Assembly: GCA_946480555.1 (NCBI GenBank)
Contig: CAMLLE010000201.1
Span: 1 to 6,228 of the forward strand
Source: an uncultured Verrucomicrobia subdivision 3 bacterium
Lineage (GTDB): Bacteria; Verrucomicrobiota; Verrucomicrobiae; Limisphaerales; CAMLLE01
DNA: 6,228 nucleotides
Direction of reading: 5' to 3'
Shown: piece after piece, positions 1 through 6,152 of the stretch
How positions within the stretch are numbered: position 1 is the stretch's first letter
Layout: the number at the start of each line of letters is the position of its first letter
The notes under the pieces: model-generated
Told to the model about the DNA's origin: nothing
Database searches by the model: none
Seen by the model: the letters and a program-made list of their open reading frames with translations, nothing else
Position numbers and translations under genes: made by a program

Positions 1-3000
1 GTCGGGATCGAGCGTTCCGGCAAACGGGTCAAAAGCCACCGCGCTGGATCCGTAGGTCTGATTGAAGATTTGTGGATCCTGAGCCAGCACCAGGTATCCG
101 CCCGGCGCCAGTGTGGCTCCCGACGGGAAGGCGTAGTTCAAGCCGTTGATCGTCCACCCGGTGAGATCAAACGTGTAATTCGAATGCGTGTTGAACAGCT
201 CAACGTAAGCCGCGCCTTCCACTGCCGGCTTGTATTGAATCTCGTTGAACACCACGAACCCCTCCGGTGCCACCGTGCTGCCGGTGTAGTTCGCCGTGAT
301 GGAACCGCTCGCGCCTGCGATGTTCGTCCCAAGCCGGTCCGCCGCCACGATGCTCAGGATGTTGCTGCCATTTACAAGCGGCACGGTGACGCTCCAGTTC
401 GTGACGCTGGTCCAGTTAATCTTGTACGCCGCGCCATTGACGAGGATGTCTTCCACCGACAGCGGGCCCGTGCCCGAAACGACGATCGCATTTGCGCCGT
501 TCACAACTTGGTACGACGGATTGCTGATGGTGAAACTGGCGTTCGGCAGCACGCTTAACAGATACGAGCGTCGGCTGGTGATGTAATCCTTGATGAATTG
601 CGGCGACTGCATCGGAACCCCGTTTGCCTGGAAGGCCGCGTAGCGCTCGTTCAATGCCTGGTCCGCTGCGCCTGGTGCGAGCGAAGTATCCACCGCCTCC
701 CGGAAGCCCCGCAAATACTCGCGATGAAACTCAGGGTTGTTCAAGATCATCGACCGCAACGTCGAATCGAACATCGTGTAAATGCTCGTGGCCGGCCCGT
801 CGCCGCCGGCGCCGAGGGAGATTTCGATATCCCACATCAGCAAGCGCCAGCCCTGGTTGTCCGGCTTGTAGGCGTACATGTTTTTGCCGCGACTGTAGGC
901 GTAGCTGTCCCAGCTGCCGCAGATGTGGTGCGTTATGATTGGCCGCAGGAAATTCGGCACGTCCATCCAGGTGCGCACCAGATCGGGGTAGTTGGGCGCG
1001 CTGGTGTTGTTCACGGCGGCGACGAGGTTCGTGAACGCAGTCCACCGGTTTGGATCGTCGGTCGCGCGCGGGCGCCAGTTCCAGCGATAGCGCTTGGGAT
1101 CAATCTCTCCCGTGCTCTTGTTGATGCGCTGAATCGTGGCGTAGATGCTTCCCTGCGAGACGGCGTTGTCCGCAAACTCGAACCAGCTTTCGATCTTCCG
1201 CAGGTCGCCCTGTTCATCGTCCGGGAAATACTCGTCCAACATCTCTGAATTGGGCTGCTGCGTATCGTCGTAGATCGTCCCGCGGTAAAGGCCGTTTACC
1301 ACCATGCGGACGTGACGGCGGTAGTTGTATTGCTGGCCAAGTTTGCGCGCGATCCATGTTCCGGTGAGGTCCACCTGGCCTGAATCGTCATTCATGAAGA
1401 AACTCCCGTGATTGACGTCATAGGCGCTCAACACGAACGGTTCCGAACCGAGGAAACGATCATCAGAATTGAAGTTCACTTCGTAATCGCACGGGAAACT
1501 CCCCGTCGGCCCGTCGTAGTTCGGCGCGTGAAACGGACTGCCACTGTACATCGTGTCCACGTTGTAAACGGCCCGGTAGTTGCCGTAAACAAACGTGGCA
1601 TCGATCGGGTCATTCGCGTTCTTCTCACGCGCCGCCCAGAAGTTGACATTCTTGCTGGTGACCCACAGTCGGTAGGTGCCAAACGCCCCGCCATACACCG
1701 CTTCTCCCCAGCGCACGTGACACTCGCGCGCCGGTGTTTCGGCGGGGAACTGGCTGCCAGCTGCCGAACCGTCCGTGGCAGAAAGATAGAACGCGACCAA
1801 GGTGCCGGCGTTCCTGCCCGGAATCGTAGCCGAGTAAATCCCATCCCCGGCCAGCGCGTCTCCGCCGGTGCCGTCATCCCGCATCGTCACCGAACTGTAG
1901 CCCGTGGCGGGATCGATGCGGTAATTCACCGCGGCGGATGCGATGCCATTTGGATCGGACAATCGCGCACTCACGACCACCGCCTGGCTGGCGGCCGGGA
2001 GGACCGGCCAGTGGCGCACATCAGTGATTGCCGGGCCGACGTTGGCCGCGAGCCGTGAATTTGGAAGCCCCGGGGTGCCGCAGTTGTTCGGCACGTTTAA
2101 ACGCTGGGAAACTTCCATCCAGTTTCCGCGAATGCGAAGCAGGACGTACGGGGTGCCTTTCAACCAGCGGACGTTCGCGCGGATCGTGCCGGTGTTTGCG
2201 CCACCGGTGGATGCCGTGGAGTTTAGCGCGCGCACGACTTTGTTCGGGCCGGTGTCGCCGCGTCCGGTCGATTTCAGATGCAGTGCAGCGCTGTTGCCTG
2301 TTCCGACGCCGTTTTCGATGAAGGAATCCCGGAGCACGCCGCCGAGTGTCCAGCCGTTGGTGCCGCTGGCGAAGGTTCCGTTGGCCACCATGTTTCCGCC
2401 GCTGTTGTTCAGGAATTCAATATCGTCGATGAGCGACTCGCCAGTGCCTTGGAGGAAAAATTCAAAGCGATTCGCGACGCCGAGACTTCCCGAGCCTTCA
2501 TGAGCAAAGGATTGCCCATTTTCCAGCACCTCGGTGGCGTCAATGGTCGTCCAGGGCGCCTTCGTCGATTCGTCGCTGTCGGCCCAGTTCGGCGCGAGCC
2601 GCGTGTCGGCATTCGGGTGAATCAACTCCAGCGAACTCCCGCCGGCATCGCTCCATTTGCCCCAGCGGCCGCCATCACTGAAGGTGACTTCGTTCACGAC
2701 GATCTGGAAAAAGTTCGTCACGGGCTGACCGGAATTGTTTGTGGACACGATGTCGTCGGGCATTGAGAGCGCGATGCGTTCGCCGCTGTTGGCCAGCTTG
2801 CCGCTGAAATTGCCAAACGTGTTGGTGAGATTCAGCTGCGGGTATTTGGCGAACAGGTTCGTGCGATTCGCGGTAACGACAAAATAGCCGCCCGGCTGAA
2901 TGATGGTGTTGGGCGGGAACGTGAAGCTGATCCCGTCCTGCAGTTGCCAGCCCGAGAGGTTCACCGCGCTGCCGCTGCGGTTGTAGAGCTCCACAAACTC

Positions 3001-4065
3001 GTCGTCGTCGTTCTCCGAAATCGGGTGATACATGATTTCGTTGATGACGACGGGGCTCAGCCGCGGCGGGGTGTTGCTGCTGCCGGACGTGGCTGTGGCG
3101 AGCCGCTGGAAGTGCGGCGCGCCGTTGGGATAACGGCCAGACGAGACGCCGTTTTCCTGGCCGTCAAATTGCACCGCATCCAGCACGCGGGTTTGATTGG
3201 AATTCACGAGAACGATCGACTCGCCTTCCGCTGAAAGCGCGAAGCCGAGCTGGTTTTGCGTGAACACGCGATAACCCCGCCCAGGGATGAAGGTGCCGTT
3301 CGGAATGCGAAACTTGTTCGTGGTGGGATCATCGCTGAGCCACGCGCCGGACAGATCGATCGTCTGCGTCGTGGTGTTGAAAAGCTCGACAAAATCCACC
3401 TGCGGCAGATCCGTGTGCGCGAGCCATTCATTGATCACCACGCCGTCGGCCGGTTCGTTTCCGTGAACTTCGAATGCGCCGGGCGAGCCGCGCATCGCAT
3501 CACTGGCCGACCATGCCCGCGGATCGCCTTCGCCGAAGCTCGGCCGGCTGATCACGAGTGAATGGCCAGTGCCATCCGCCGCGACGGGCCAGGGCGCTTC
3601 ATCGCTGTATTCGATCTCAAGCAGTTGTCCGCCGAGTTCGTTCAGGAGAATCAGGCTGCCGCCATTGTTGTTCAACTTGCCGTCGTAAGGCCCGAGGAAG
3701 GTGGTTCCGTAAAACGCCTGCGCGGCGGCGGGGTCCTTGGCGACGACCAGAAACTGCCCTGGTGCGAGCGCGGTGCCGGACGGAAAACTGAAGTCAATTT
3801 CGCCGGCCAGTTTGTGGCCTGTGAGATCTTCCGTGATGATGCCGGAATTCCACACCTCGATGAACTCAAGCTCGTTCGTGCCCCACTGAGGCGACGGATG
3901 ATACATGATCTCGGAAATCACCAGTGCGGTCCGGCGGCTGGACGGCCCGAGCGGCTCAAAGCCGTTGGTCGAGACGGAGGCTTGCAAGCTTTGCAGCATC
4001 GTCGCGAGAAACAGGATGGGAGTGAACAGACGAACGAGTTGGGGGCAGGTGAGACTGACGTTCAT
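1..4065 (-). CDS. Secreted multidomain lamin-tail / CotH-kinase-like protein (3' end outside window)
   Basis: An open frame of 1355 codons without a stop runs from ATG at 4065 to the window edge, so the C-terminus is missing. TAG lies two codons upstream of the ATG in frame, so no earlier start is possible; no clear Shine-Dalgarno site is seen. Residues 1-29 form a signal peptide (hydrophobic core LFTPILFLATML, likely cut after SLQA). Lamin-tail domains begin near 48 (LVISEIMYHP), 209 (VVINEWLAH), 339 (VVINEIMYHP) and 1271 (VVFNEIQYKP, incomplete). Around 543-575 a stretch with ANGTF...NGW resembles carbohydrate-binding jelly-roll modules. Residues 680-780 look Ig-like, with GDGIYSATIPG. Residues 800-1170 match the CotH kinase family: VNGLYRGTIYDDTQQP at 923-938, D1053, N1062 and MWDIEISLG with D1079/E1081. 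Residues 1175-1262 form an Ig-like segment (WSVTVPLVNGSNILSIVAAD). Known CotH proteins are protein kinases of spore coats; the substrate here is unknown. Surface or extracellular location is inferred from the signal peptide. Confidence 0.93.
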   Translation of the reverse strand, partial: MNVSLTCPQLVRLFTPILFLATMLQSLQASVSTNGFEPLGPSSRRTALVISEIMYHPSPQWGTNELEFIEVWNSGIITEDLTGHKLAGEIDFSFPSGTALAPGQFLVVAKDPAAAQAFYGTTFLGPYDGKLNNNGGSLILLNELGGQLLEIEYSDEAPWPVAADGTGHSLVISRPSFGEGDPRAWSASDAMRGSPGAFEVHGNEPADGVVINEWLAHTDLPQVDFVELFNTTTQTIDLSGAWLSDDPTTNKFRIPNGTFIPGRGYRVFTQNQLGFALSAEGESIVLVNSNQTRVLDAVQFDGQENGVSSGRYPNGAPHFQRLATATSGSSNTPPRLSPVVINEIMYHPISENDDDEFVELYNRSGSAVNLSGWQLQDGISFTFPPNTIIQPGGYFVVTANRTNLFAKYPQLNLTNTFGNFSGKLANSGERIALSMPDDIVSTNNSGQPVTNFFQIVVNEVTFSDGGRWGKWSDAGGSSLELIHPNADTRLAPNWADSDESTKAPWTTIDATEVLENGQSFAHEGSGSLGVANRFEFFLQGTGESLIDDIEFLNNSGGNMVANGTFASGTNGWTLGGVLRDSFIENGVGTGNSAALHLKSTGRGDTGPNKVVRALNSTASTGGANTGTIRANVRWLKGTPYVLLRIRGNWMEVSQRLNVPNNCGTPGLPNSRLAANVGPAITDVRHWPVLPAASQAVVVSARLSDPNGIASAAVNYRIDPATGYSSVTMRDDGTGGDALAGDGIYSATIPGRNAGTLVAFYLSATDGSAAGSQFPAETPARECHVRWGEAVYGGAFGTYRLWVTSKNVNFWAAREKNANDPIDATFVYGNYRAVYNVDTMYSGSPFHAPNYDGPTGSFPCDYEVNFNSDDRFLGSEPFVLSAYDVNHGSFFMNDDSGQVDLTGTWIARKLGQQYNYRRHVRMVVNGLYRGTIYDDTQQPNSEMLDEYFPDDEQGDLRKIESWFEFADNAVSQGSIYATIQRINKSTGEIDPKRYRWNWRPRATDDPNRWTAFTNLVAAVNNTSAPNYPDLVRTWMDVPNFLRPIITHHICGSWDSYAYSRGKNMYAYKPDNQGWRLLMWDIEISLGAGGDGPATSIYTMFDSTLRSMILNNPEFHREYLRGFREAVDTSLAPGAADQALNERYAAFQANGVPMQSPQFIKDYITSRRSYLLSVLPNASFTISNPSYQVVNGANAIVVSGTGPLSVEDILVNGAAYKINWTSVTNWSVTVPLVNGSNILSIVAADRLGTNIAGASGSITANYTGSTVAPEGFVVFNEIQYKPAVEGAAYVELFNTHSNYTFDLTGWTINGLNYAFPSGATLAPGGYLVLAQDPQIFNQTYGSSAVAFDPFAGTLDPD

Positions 4066-4228
4066 AATCTATCGGGACAGCAACCCAATGTGACATGGAG
4101 TTTCTTCGGTTCAAACCCGCAAGGTCAAGCTGCGACCGCTATCAATAATGCACATCCAACCTGAATTTTTCCCCACCGAGCGTCCCAATTCTTTCGGATG
4201 CCGGAACCCGCGTTTGGAATCCGGGTGG

Positions 4229-4248
4229 AACGGGCAACCCTGCCCGTT
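4229..4248. repeat. Perfect hairpin, 8-bp stem
   Basis: AACGGGCA (4229-4236) pairs perfectly with TGCCCGTT (4241-4248) across the four-base loop ACCC. It directly abuts the next hairpin, so the two form a tandem pair. There is no T-run on either side, which argues against an intrinsic terminator. Confidence 0.75.
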
Positions 4249-4272
4249 AGTTCGGGCTGTCAGCCCGAACTA
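4248..4272. repeat. Perfect hairpin, 11-bp stem
   Basis: TAGTTCGGGCT (4248-4258) pairs perfectly with AGCCCGAACTA (4262-4272) across the three-base loop GTC. This is the longest perfect simple hairpin in the spacer. It shares base 4248 with the preceding hairpin. Its loop differs from the CT(G/C)GAAAG tips of the right-hand group, so it belongs to a different palindrome type. Confidence 0.8.
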
Positions 4273-4416
4273 CTCGGGGTGCGAGACGGCACCAAACGGT
4301 TCCCATTTTCGAAAGCGTCGGGTGCGCCGGCAGGTTGCCGCCGAAAACAGCGAGGTCGGCTGTTCCATCCAGATTCCAACCGCATTTTGGGTGCAACTTG
4401 GCACCCGCACCATCCT

Positions 4417-4433
4417 GGCCCGTGATCCGGGCC
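4417..4433. repeat. Small hairpin inside the composite element
   Basis: GGCCCG (4417-4422) pairs with CGGGCC (4428-4433) across the five-base loop TGATC. It sits just inside the left arm of the long outer stem and does not carry the shared CT(G/C)GAAAG tip. Confidence 0.65.
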
Positions 4434-4441
4434 GGCAAAGT

Positions 4442-4465
4442 GTAGGGCAGCCTTTCCAGGCTGCC
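4442..4465. repeat. Tip-sharing hairpin A
   Basis: GGCAGCCT (4446-4453) pairs perfectly with AGGCTGCC (4458-4465) around TTCC. On the minus strand the tip reads CTGGAAAG, with a GGAA loop of the GNRA class. The flanking GTAGGGCA (4442-4449) is the inverse of TGCCCTAC (4554-4561) at hairpin D. A and D are near-identical inverted copies that differ by one compensated base pair. Confidence 0.8.
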
Positions 4466-4471
4466 GGTTGG

Positions 4472-4489
4472 CGGCGCTTTCCAGCGCCG
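4472..4489. repeat. Tip-sharing hairpin B
   Basis: CGGCGCT (4472-4478) pairs perfectly with AGCGCCG (4483-4489) around TTCC. The tip on the minus strand is CTGGAAAG, the same orientation as hairpin A, but the lower stem sequence is unrelated to A. This shows the tip is shared while stems differ. Confidence 0.78.
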
Positions 4490-4511
4490 TGTCGACCGAG
4501 TTGTTCTGCGA

Positions 4512-4533
4512 AACGGGACTCGAAAGTCCCGTT
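4512..4533. repeat. Tip-sharing hairpin C
   Basis: AACGGGACT (4512-4520) pairs perfectly with AGTCCCGTT (4525-4533) around CGAA. The tip on the plus strand is CTCGAAAG, a one-base variant of the tips of A, B and D and in the orientation of D. On the minus strand the loop reads TTCG, the UUCG tetraloop class. Confidence 0.8.
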
Positions 4534-4537
4534 CACT

Positions 4538-4561
4538 GGCAGGCTGGAAAGCCTGCCCTAC
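4538..4561. repeat. Tip-sharing hairpin D
   Basis: GGCAGGCT (4538-4545) pairs perfectly with AGCCTGCC (4550-4557) around GGAA, a GNRA-class loop on the plus strand. The following CTAC extends the inverted match to GTAGGGCA in front of hairpin A. D is the inverted copy of A, with one stem pair changed from C-G to G-C. Confidence 0.8.
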
Positions 4562-4661
4562 GTTTCCCCCATGGTGCGGGTGCCGGGTTGCGCCCCTGCA
4601 TTTTTCCGGGCTAAAAAGAGACTGGCGTTTGAGGCCGCTTGCGCCATCTTCCCAGCCGTTC

Positions 4662-5213
4662 ATGAATTTGAAGCTGTCAACGTTGGCAATCCTCTTCGGC
4701 CTCGGGGTTGCCGCGCCGCAAATATACGGCATTCTGCAGCCACAGAAGTTCGCCGCCGCCATCCGGAAGTTTCCGCGCAACGTGCCGGTCGGGATTTTTC
4801 TCATGCTGCTCGGCACCGGTTGGTTCCTTTACTACCTCAGCATTGAATCCATTTCCGAATTCGAACGCATGAAGCCCTATCTTATGACCGGCTTCGCTGC
4901 CGTCGGCATCGGCACTTGCATCTATGTTCAGGATCTGATCGCCGTCCGCGGCGCAGCCGTGGTGATGCTGCTGCTGGGCAAATTGATGGTCGATACGGGC
5001 CGCCCGATGCTGGAAGTGACGCATTGGGCGCTCGTGATTCAAACCTGGGCCTACGTGCTGGTGATTGCCGGAATCTGGTTCACGATCTCACCGTGGCGCC
5101 TTCGGGATTTCCTGAACTGGCTGGTCGCCGACGAGAAGCGCGTGAAGACTGGCTCGATCATCCGGCTTGCGTTCGGCCTGTTTGTCGCCGCGCTGGGCTT
5201 GACGGTCTTTTGA
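4662..5213 (+). CDS. Small polytopic membrane protein of unknown function
   Basis: This gene encodes 183 residues from ATG at 4662. An upstream in-frame TTG at 4629 would add a proline-rich, non-membrane leader (RPLAPSSQPF), so the ATG is preferred; neither start has a good Shine-Dalgarno site. Hydrophobic segments at about residues 5-25, 42-61, 72-90, 92-110, 121-142 and 165-182 suggest six transmembrane helices. A basic loop (KFAAAIRKFPRN, 29-40) follows helix 1. Charged residues inside or next to membrane segments, such as D91 and K107, may be functional. I do not recognise a family. The gene ends 18 nt before the glycosyltransferase start and in the same reading frame, so the two are probably co-transcribed and may share a cell-envelope role; that link is inferred from position only. 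Confidence 0.82.
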   Translation: MNLKLSTLAILFGLGVAAPQIYGILQPQKFAAAIRKFPRNVPVGIFLMLLGTGWFLYYLSIESISEFERMKPYLMTGFAAVGIGTCIYVQDLIAVRGAAVVMLLLGKLMVDTGRPMLEVTHWALVIQTWAYVLVIAGIWFTISPWRLRDFLNWLVADEKRVKTGSIIRLAFGLFVAALGLTVF

Positions 5214-5220
5214 ACTCGCC

Positions 5221-5224
5221 GAGG
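5221..5224 (+). promoter_or_regulatory. Ribosome binding site supporting the GTG start of the glycosyltransferase
   Basis: GAGG lies seven bases upstream of GTG at 5232, a good Shine-Dalgarno placement. It supports this GTG as the start; the only in-frame sequence upstream is the stop of the preceding gene, 18 nt away. Confidence 0.6.
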
Positions 5225-5231
5225 TTGCTTC

Positions 5232-6152
5232 GTGCAAAAGCGCGGCAAAATCCTCGTCATCCGCGGCGGTGCCATCGGAGATTTCATTCTCACTCTTCCC
5301 GCGATTGCTGCGCTGCGAAATCAATTTCCGGAAGCGCATCTTGAAGTTCTCGGCTATCCGCACATCGTCCAGCTCGCCATCGCGGGAAACCTGGTCGATC
5401 GCGCGCAACCCATCGAGGCCGGCCCGCTCGCCGGTTTCTTCGCGCGGAACGGTTCGCTCAATCCGCACCTGGTGGAATACTTCGCCGAGTTCAACCTGAT
5501 CGTTTCCTACCTGTTCGATCCGGACGAAATTTTCAAAACGAACGTCGGTCGTTGCACCAAGGCCCAGTTCATCGTGGGCCCGCATCGGCCGAATGAACGC
5601 GAACCGCTCCACGCCGCGCGCGTTTATCTGAAGCCGCTTGAACGGCTCGCCATCTTCGACGCCGATCCGCTCCCGCGCCTTTCCATCAGCCATCAACCCG
5701 CGGCCATCAACCAGCTGGCGCTTCATCCCGGGAGCGGCAGCGAGAAGAAAAACTGGCCGGAACAGAACTGGGCGGAACTGATCGAGCGCCTGCTGCGAAC
5801 GACGAAAACCAGCCTGCTGCTCGTCGGCGGCGAGGCGGAAGGGGAACGCCTTCAGCGGCTCGCCGCCGCCCTGCCGCCGACGCGCATCCGCGTGGCGCAA
5901 AGCCTGCCGCTCGCGGAACTGGCCCGGCTGCTTCAGAACTGTTCCGGGTTCATTGGACACGATTCCGGCATCTCGCATCTGGCCGCCGCGCTTGGCCTGC
6001 CTGGTGTCGTGCTGTGGGGCGAAACCCGGGAACAAATCTGGCGCCCGCCGCACGAGCGAGTTCGCATCGTGAAAAGCGATTCCGGATTAAAGGGAATTAC
6101 CGTCGAACAAGTTGCAAAAGGGATTGAGGACTGTCATCCGGCAAACAGGTAG
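5232..6152 (+). CDS. Glycosyltransferase family 9 (heptosyltransferase-like)
   Basis: This gene encodes 306 residues from GTG at 5232 to TAG at 6150-6152, slightly short of typical heptosyltransferases of about 320-350 residues. The N-terminal Rossmann half opens with ILVIRGGAIGDFILTLPA (7-24). D17 aligns with the aspartate proposed as catalytic base in WaaC (D13). The C-terminal half carries HPGSGSEKKNWP (165-176), where K173 matches the donor-phosphate-binding lysine. It also has LLLVGGEAEGE and the family signature HDSGISHLAAALG (243-255) with D244. These motifs place it in GT9, whose members transfer ADP-heptose or related sugars during LPS core or surface-glycan assembly on the cytoplasmic face of the inner membrane. 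The donor and acceptor cannot be read from sequence. It probably forms an operon with the membrane-protein gene just upstream. Its last 19 nt overlap a probable convergent gene. Confidence 0.93.
   Translation: MQKRGKILVIRGGAIGDFILTLPAIAALRNQFPEAHLEVLGYPHIVQLAIAGNLVDRAQPIEAGPLAGFFARNGSLNPHLVEYFAEFNLIVSYLFDPDEIFKTNVGRCTKAQFIVGPHRPNEREPLHAARVYLKPLERLAIFDADPLPRLSISHQPAAINQLALHPGSGSEKKNWPEQNWAELIERLLRTTKTSLLLVGGEAEGERLQRLAAALPPTRIRVAQSLPLAELARLLQNCSGFIGHDSGISHLAAALGLPGVVLWGETREQIWRPPHERVRIVKSDSGLKGITVEQVAKGIEDCHPANR

Larger units (their letters stand above)
4203..4303. repeat. Left palindromic unit: bulged stem enclosing two adjacent hairpins
   Basis: GGAAC (4203-4207) plus CGTTTGG (4211-4217) are complementary to CCAAACG (4292-4298) plus GTTCC (4299-4303). 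This gives a 12-bp stem with a 3-nt bulge at 4208-4210. It encloses the two strong hairpins at 4229-4248 and 4248-4272, so the whole unit can fold as a small multibranch structure. It competes with the longer alternative stem that pairs 4214-4231 with 4362-4379. The pairing is read directly; any function is unknown. Confidence 0.6.
4210..4383. repeat. Alternative long inverted repeat around the left hairpins
   Basis: Positions 4214-4231 are complementary to 4362-4379 over 18 positions, with 16 Watson-Crick pairs, one G-T wobble (4225/4368) and one C-A mismatch (4222/4371). GCG at 4210-4212 also pairs with CGC at 4381-4383 after one mismatch. This stem uses 4214-4217, which are also needed by the shorter 4203-4303 stem, and 4229-4231, which form the foot of the first hairpin. 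The structures are therefore mutually exclusive in part. Confidence 0.6.
4389..4595. repeat. Composite palindromic element: 25-pair outer stem enclosing a hairpin array
   Basis: Positions 4389-4413 pair with 4571-4595 over 25 consecutive positions without a gap. There are 22 Watson-Crick pairs and three positions (4392, 4398, 4399) where T faces G. In plus-strand RNA these three are G-U wobbles, so the stem is continuous; in minus-strand RNA they would be A-C mismatches. The interior holds a hairpin at 4417-4433 and four tip-sharing hairpins between 4442 and 4561. No open frame explains the structure. It resembles a composite REP/REPIN-type mobile palindrome or a structured RNA; the sequence alone cannot separate these. 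Confidence 0.7.
4066..4661. other. Gene-free spacer between divergent genes, rich in inverted repeats
   Basis: This 596-nt spacer separates the start of the minus-strand lamin-tail gene from the start of the plus-strand membrane-protein gene, so promoters for both directions should lie here. Positions 4066-4200 hold no palindrome I can support and no convincing -35/-10 pair. Positions 4203-4383 and 4389-4595 hold two dense groups of inverted repeats, listed separately. Positions 4596-4661 contain only a short T5/A5 palindrome (4601-4617). Open frames crossing this region on either strand translate the palindromes into low-complexity arginine/proline-rich peptides and do not look like real genes. 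Confidence 0.8.

Noticed and set aside
598..1248. Plus-strand open frame of about 216 codons inside the lamin-tail gene
   Set aside because: It lies wholly antisense to the recognisable CotH-like domain and translates to arginine/valine-rich sequence without motifs. The minus frame explains the region.
1408..2058. Second plus-strand open frame of about 216 codons
   Set aside because: It is antisense to the Ig-like and CotH-like parts of the minus-strand gene and has shadow-like composition (many Arg, Val, His) with no family resemblance.
4066..4160. Possible -35/-10 elements (TTGACC, TTGGAT) for the lamin-tail gene on the minus strand
   Set aside because: Neither is followed at normal spacing by a good -10 box. 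The promoter cannot be placed from sequence alone.
3562..4164. Plus-strand open frame crossing the start of the lamin-tail gene
   Set aside because: It is antisense to the signal peptide and first lamin-tail domain, which are clearly coding on the minus strand.
4601..4617. T5-CCGGGCT-A5 palindrome as an intrinsic terminator
   Set aside because: The stem is only five A-T pairs, and it sits just upstream of a gene start with no gene ending nearby.
4629..4661. TTG start giving an 11-residue extension of the membrane protein
   Set aside because: The extension is polar and proline-rich ahead of a helix that starts well at the ATG, and it has no ribosome binding site.
4148..4846. Plus-strand open frame through the palindromic spacer into the membrane-protein gene
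   Set aside because: It is a different frame from the membrane-protein gene, and its sequence is dictated by the inverted repeats. No protein-like features were found.
5088..6053. 321-codon minus-strand frame antisense to the glycosyltransferase
   Set aside because: The plus strand carries unmistakable GT9 motifs over the same interval. The antisense product is Arg/Gln/Asp-rich shadow sequence.
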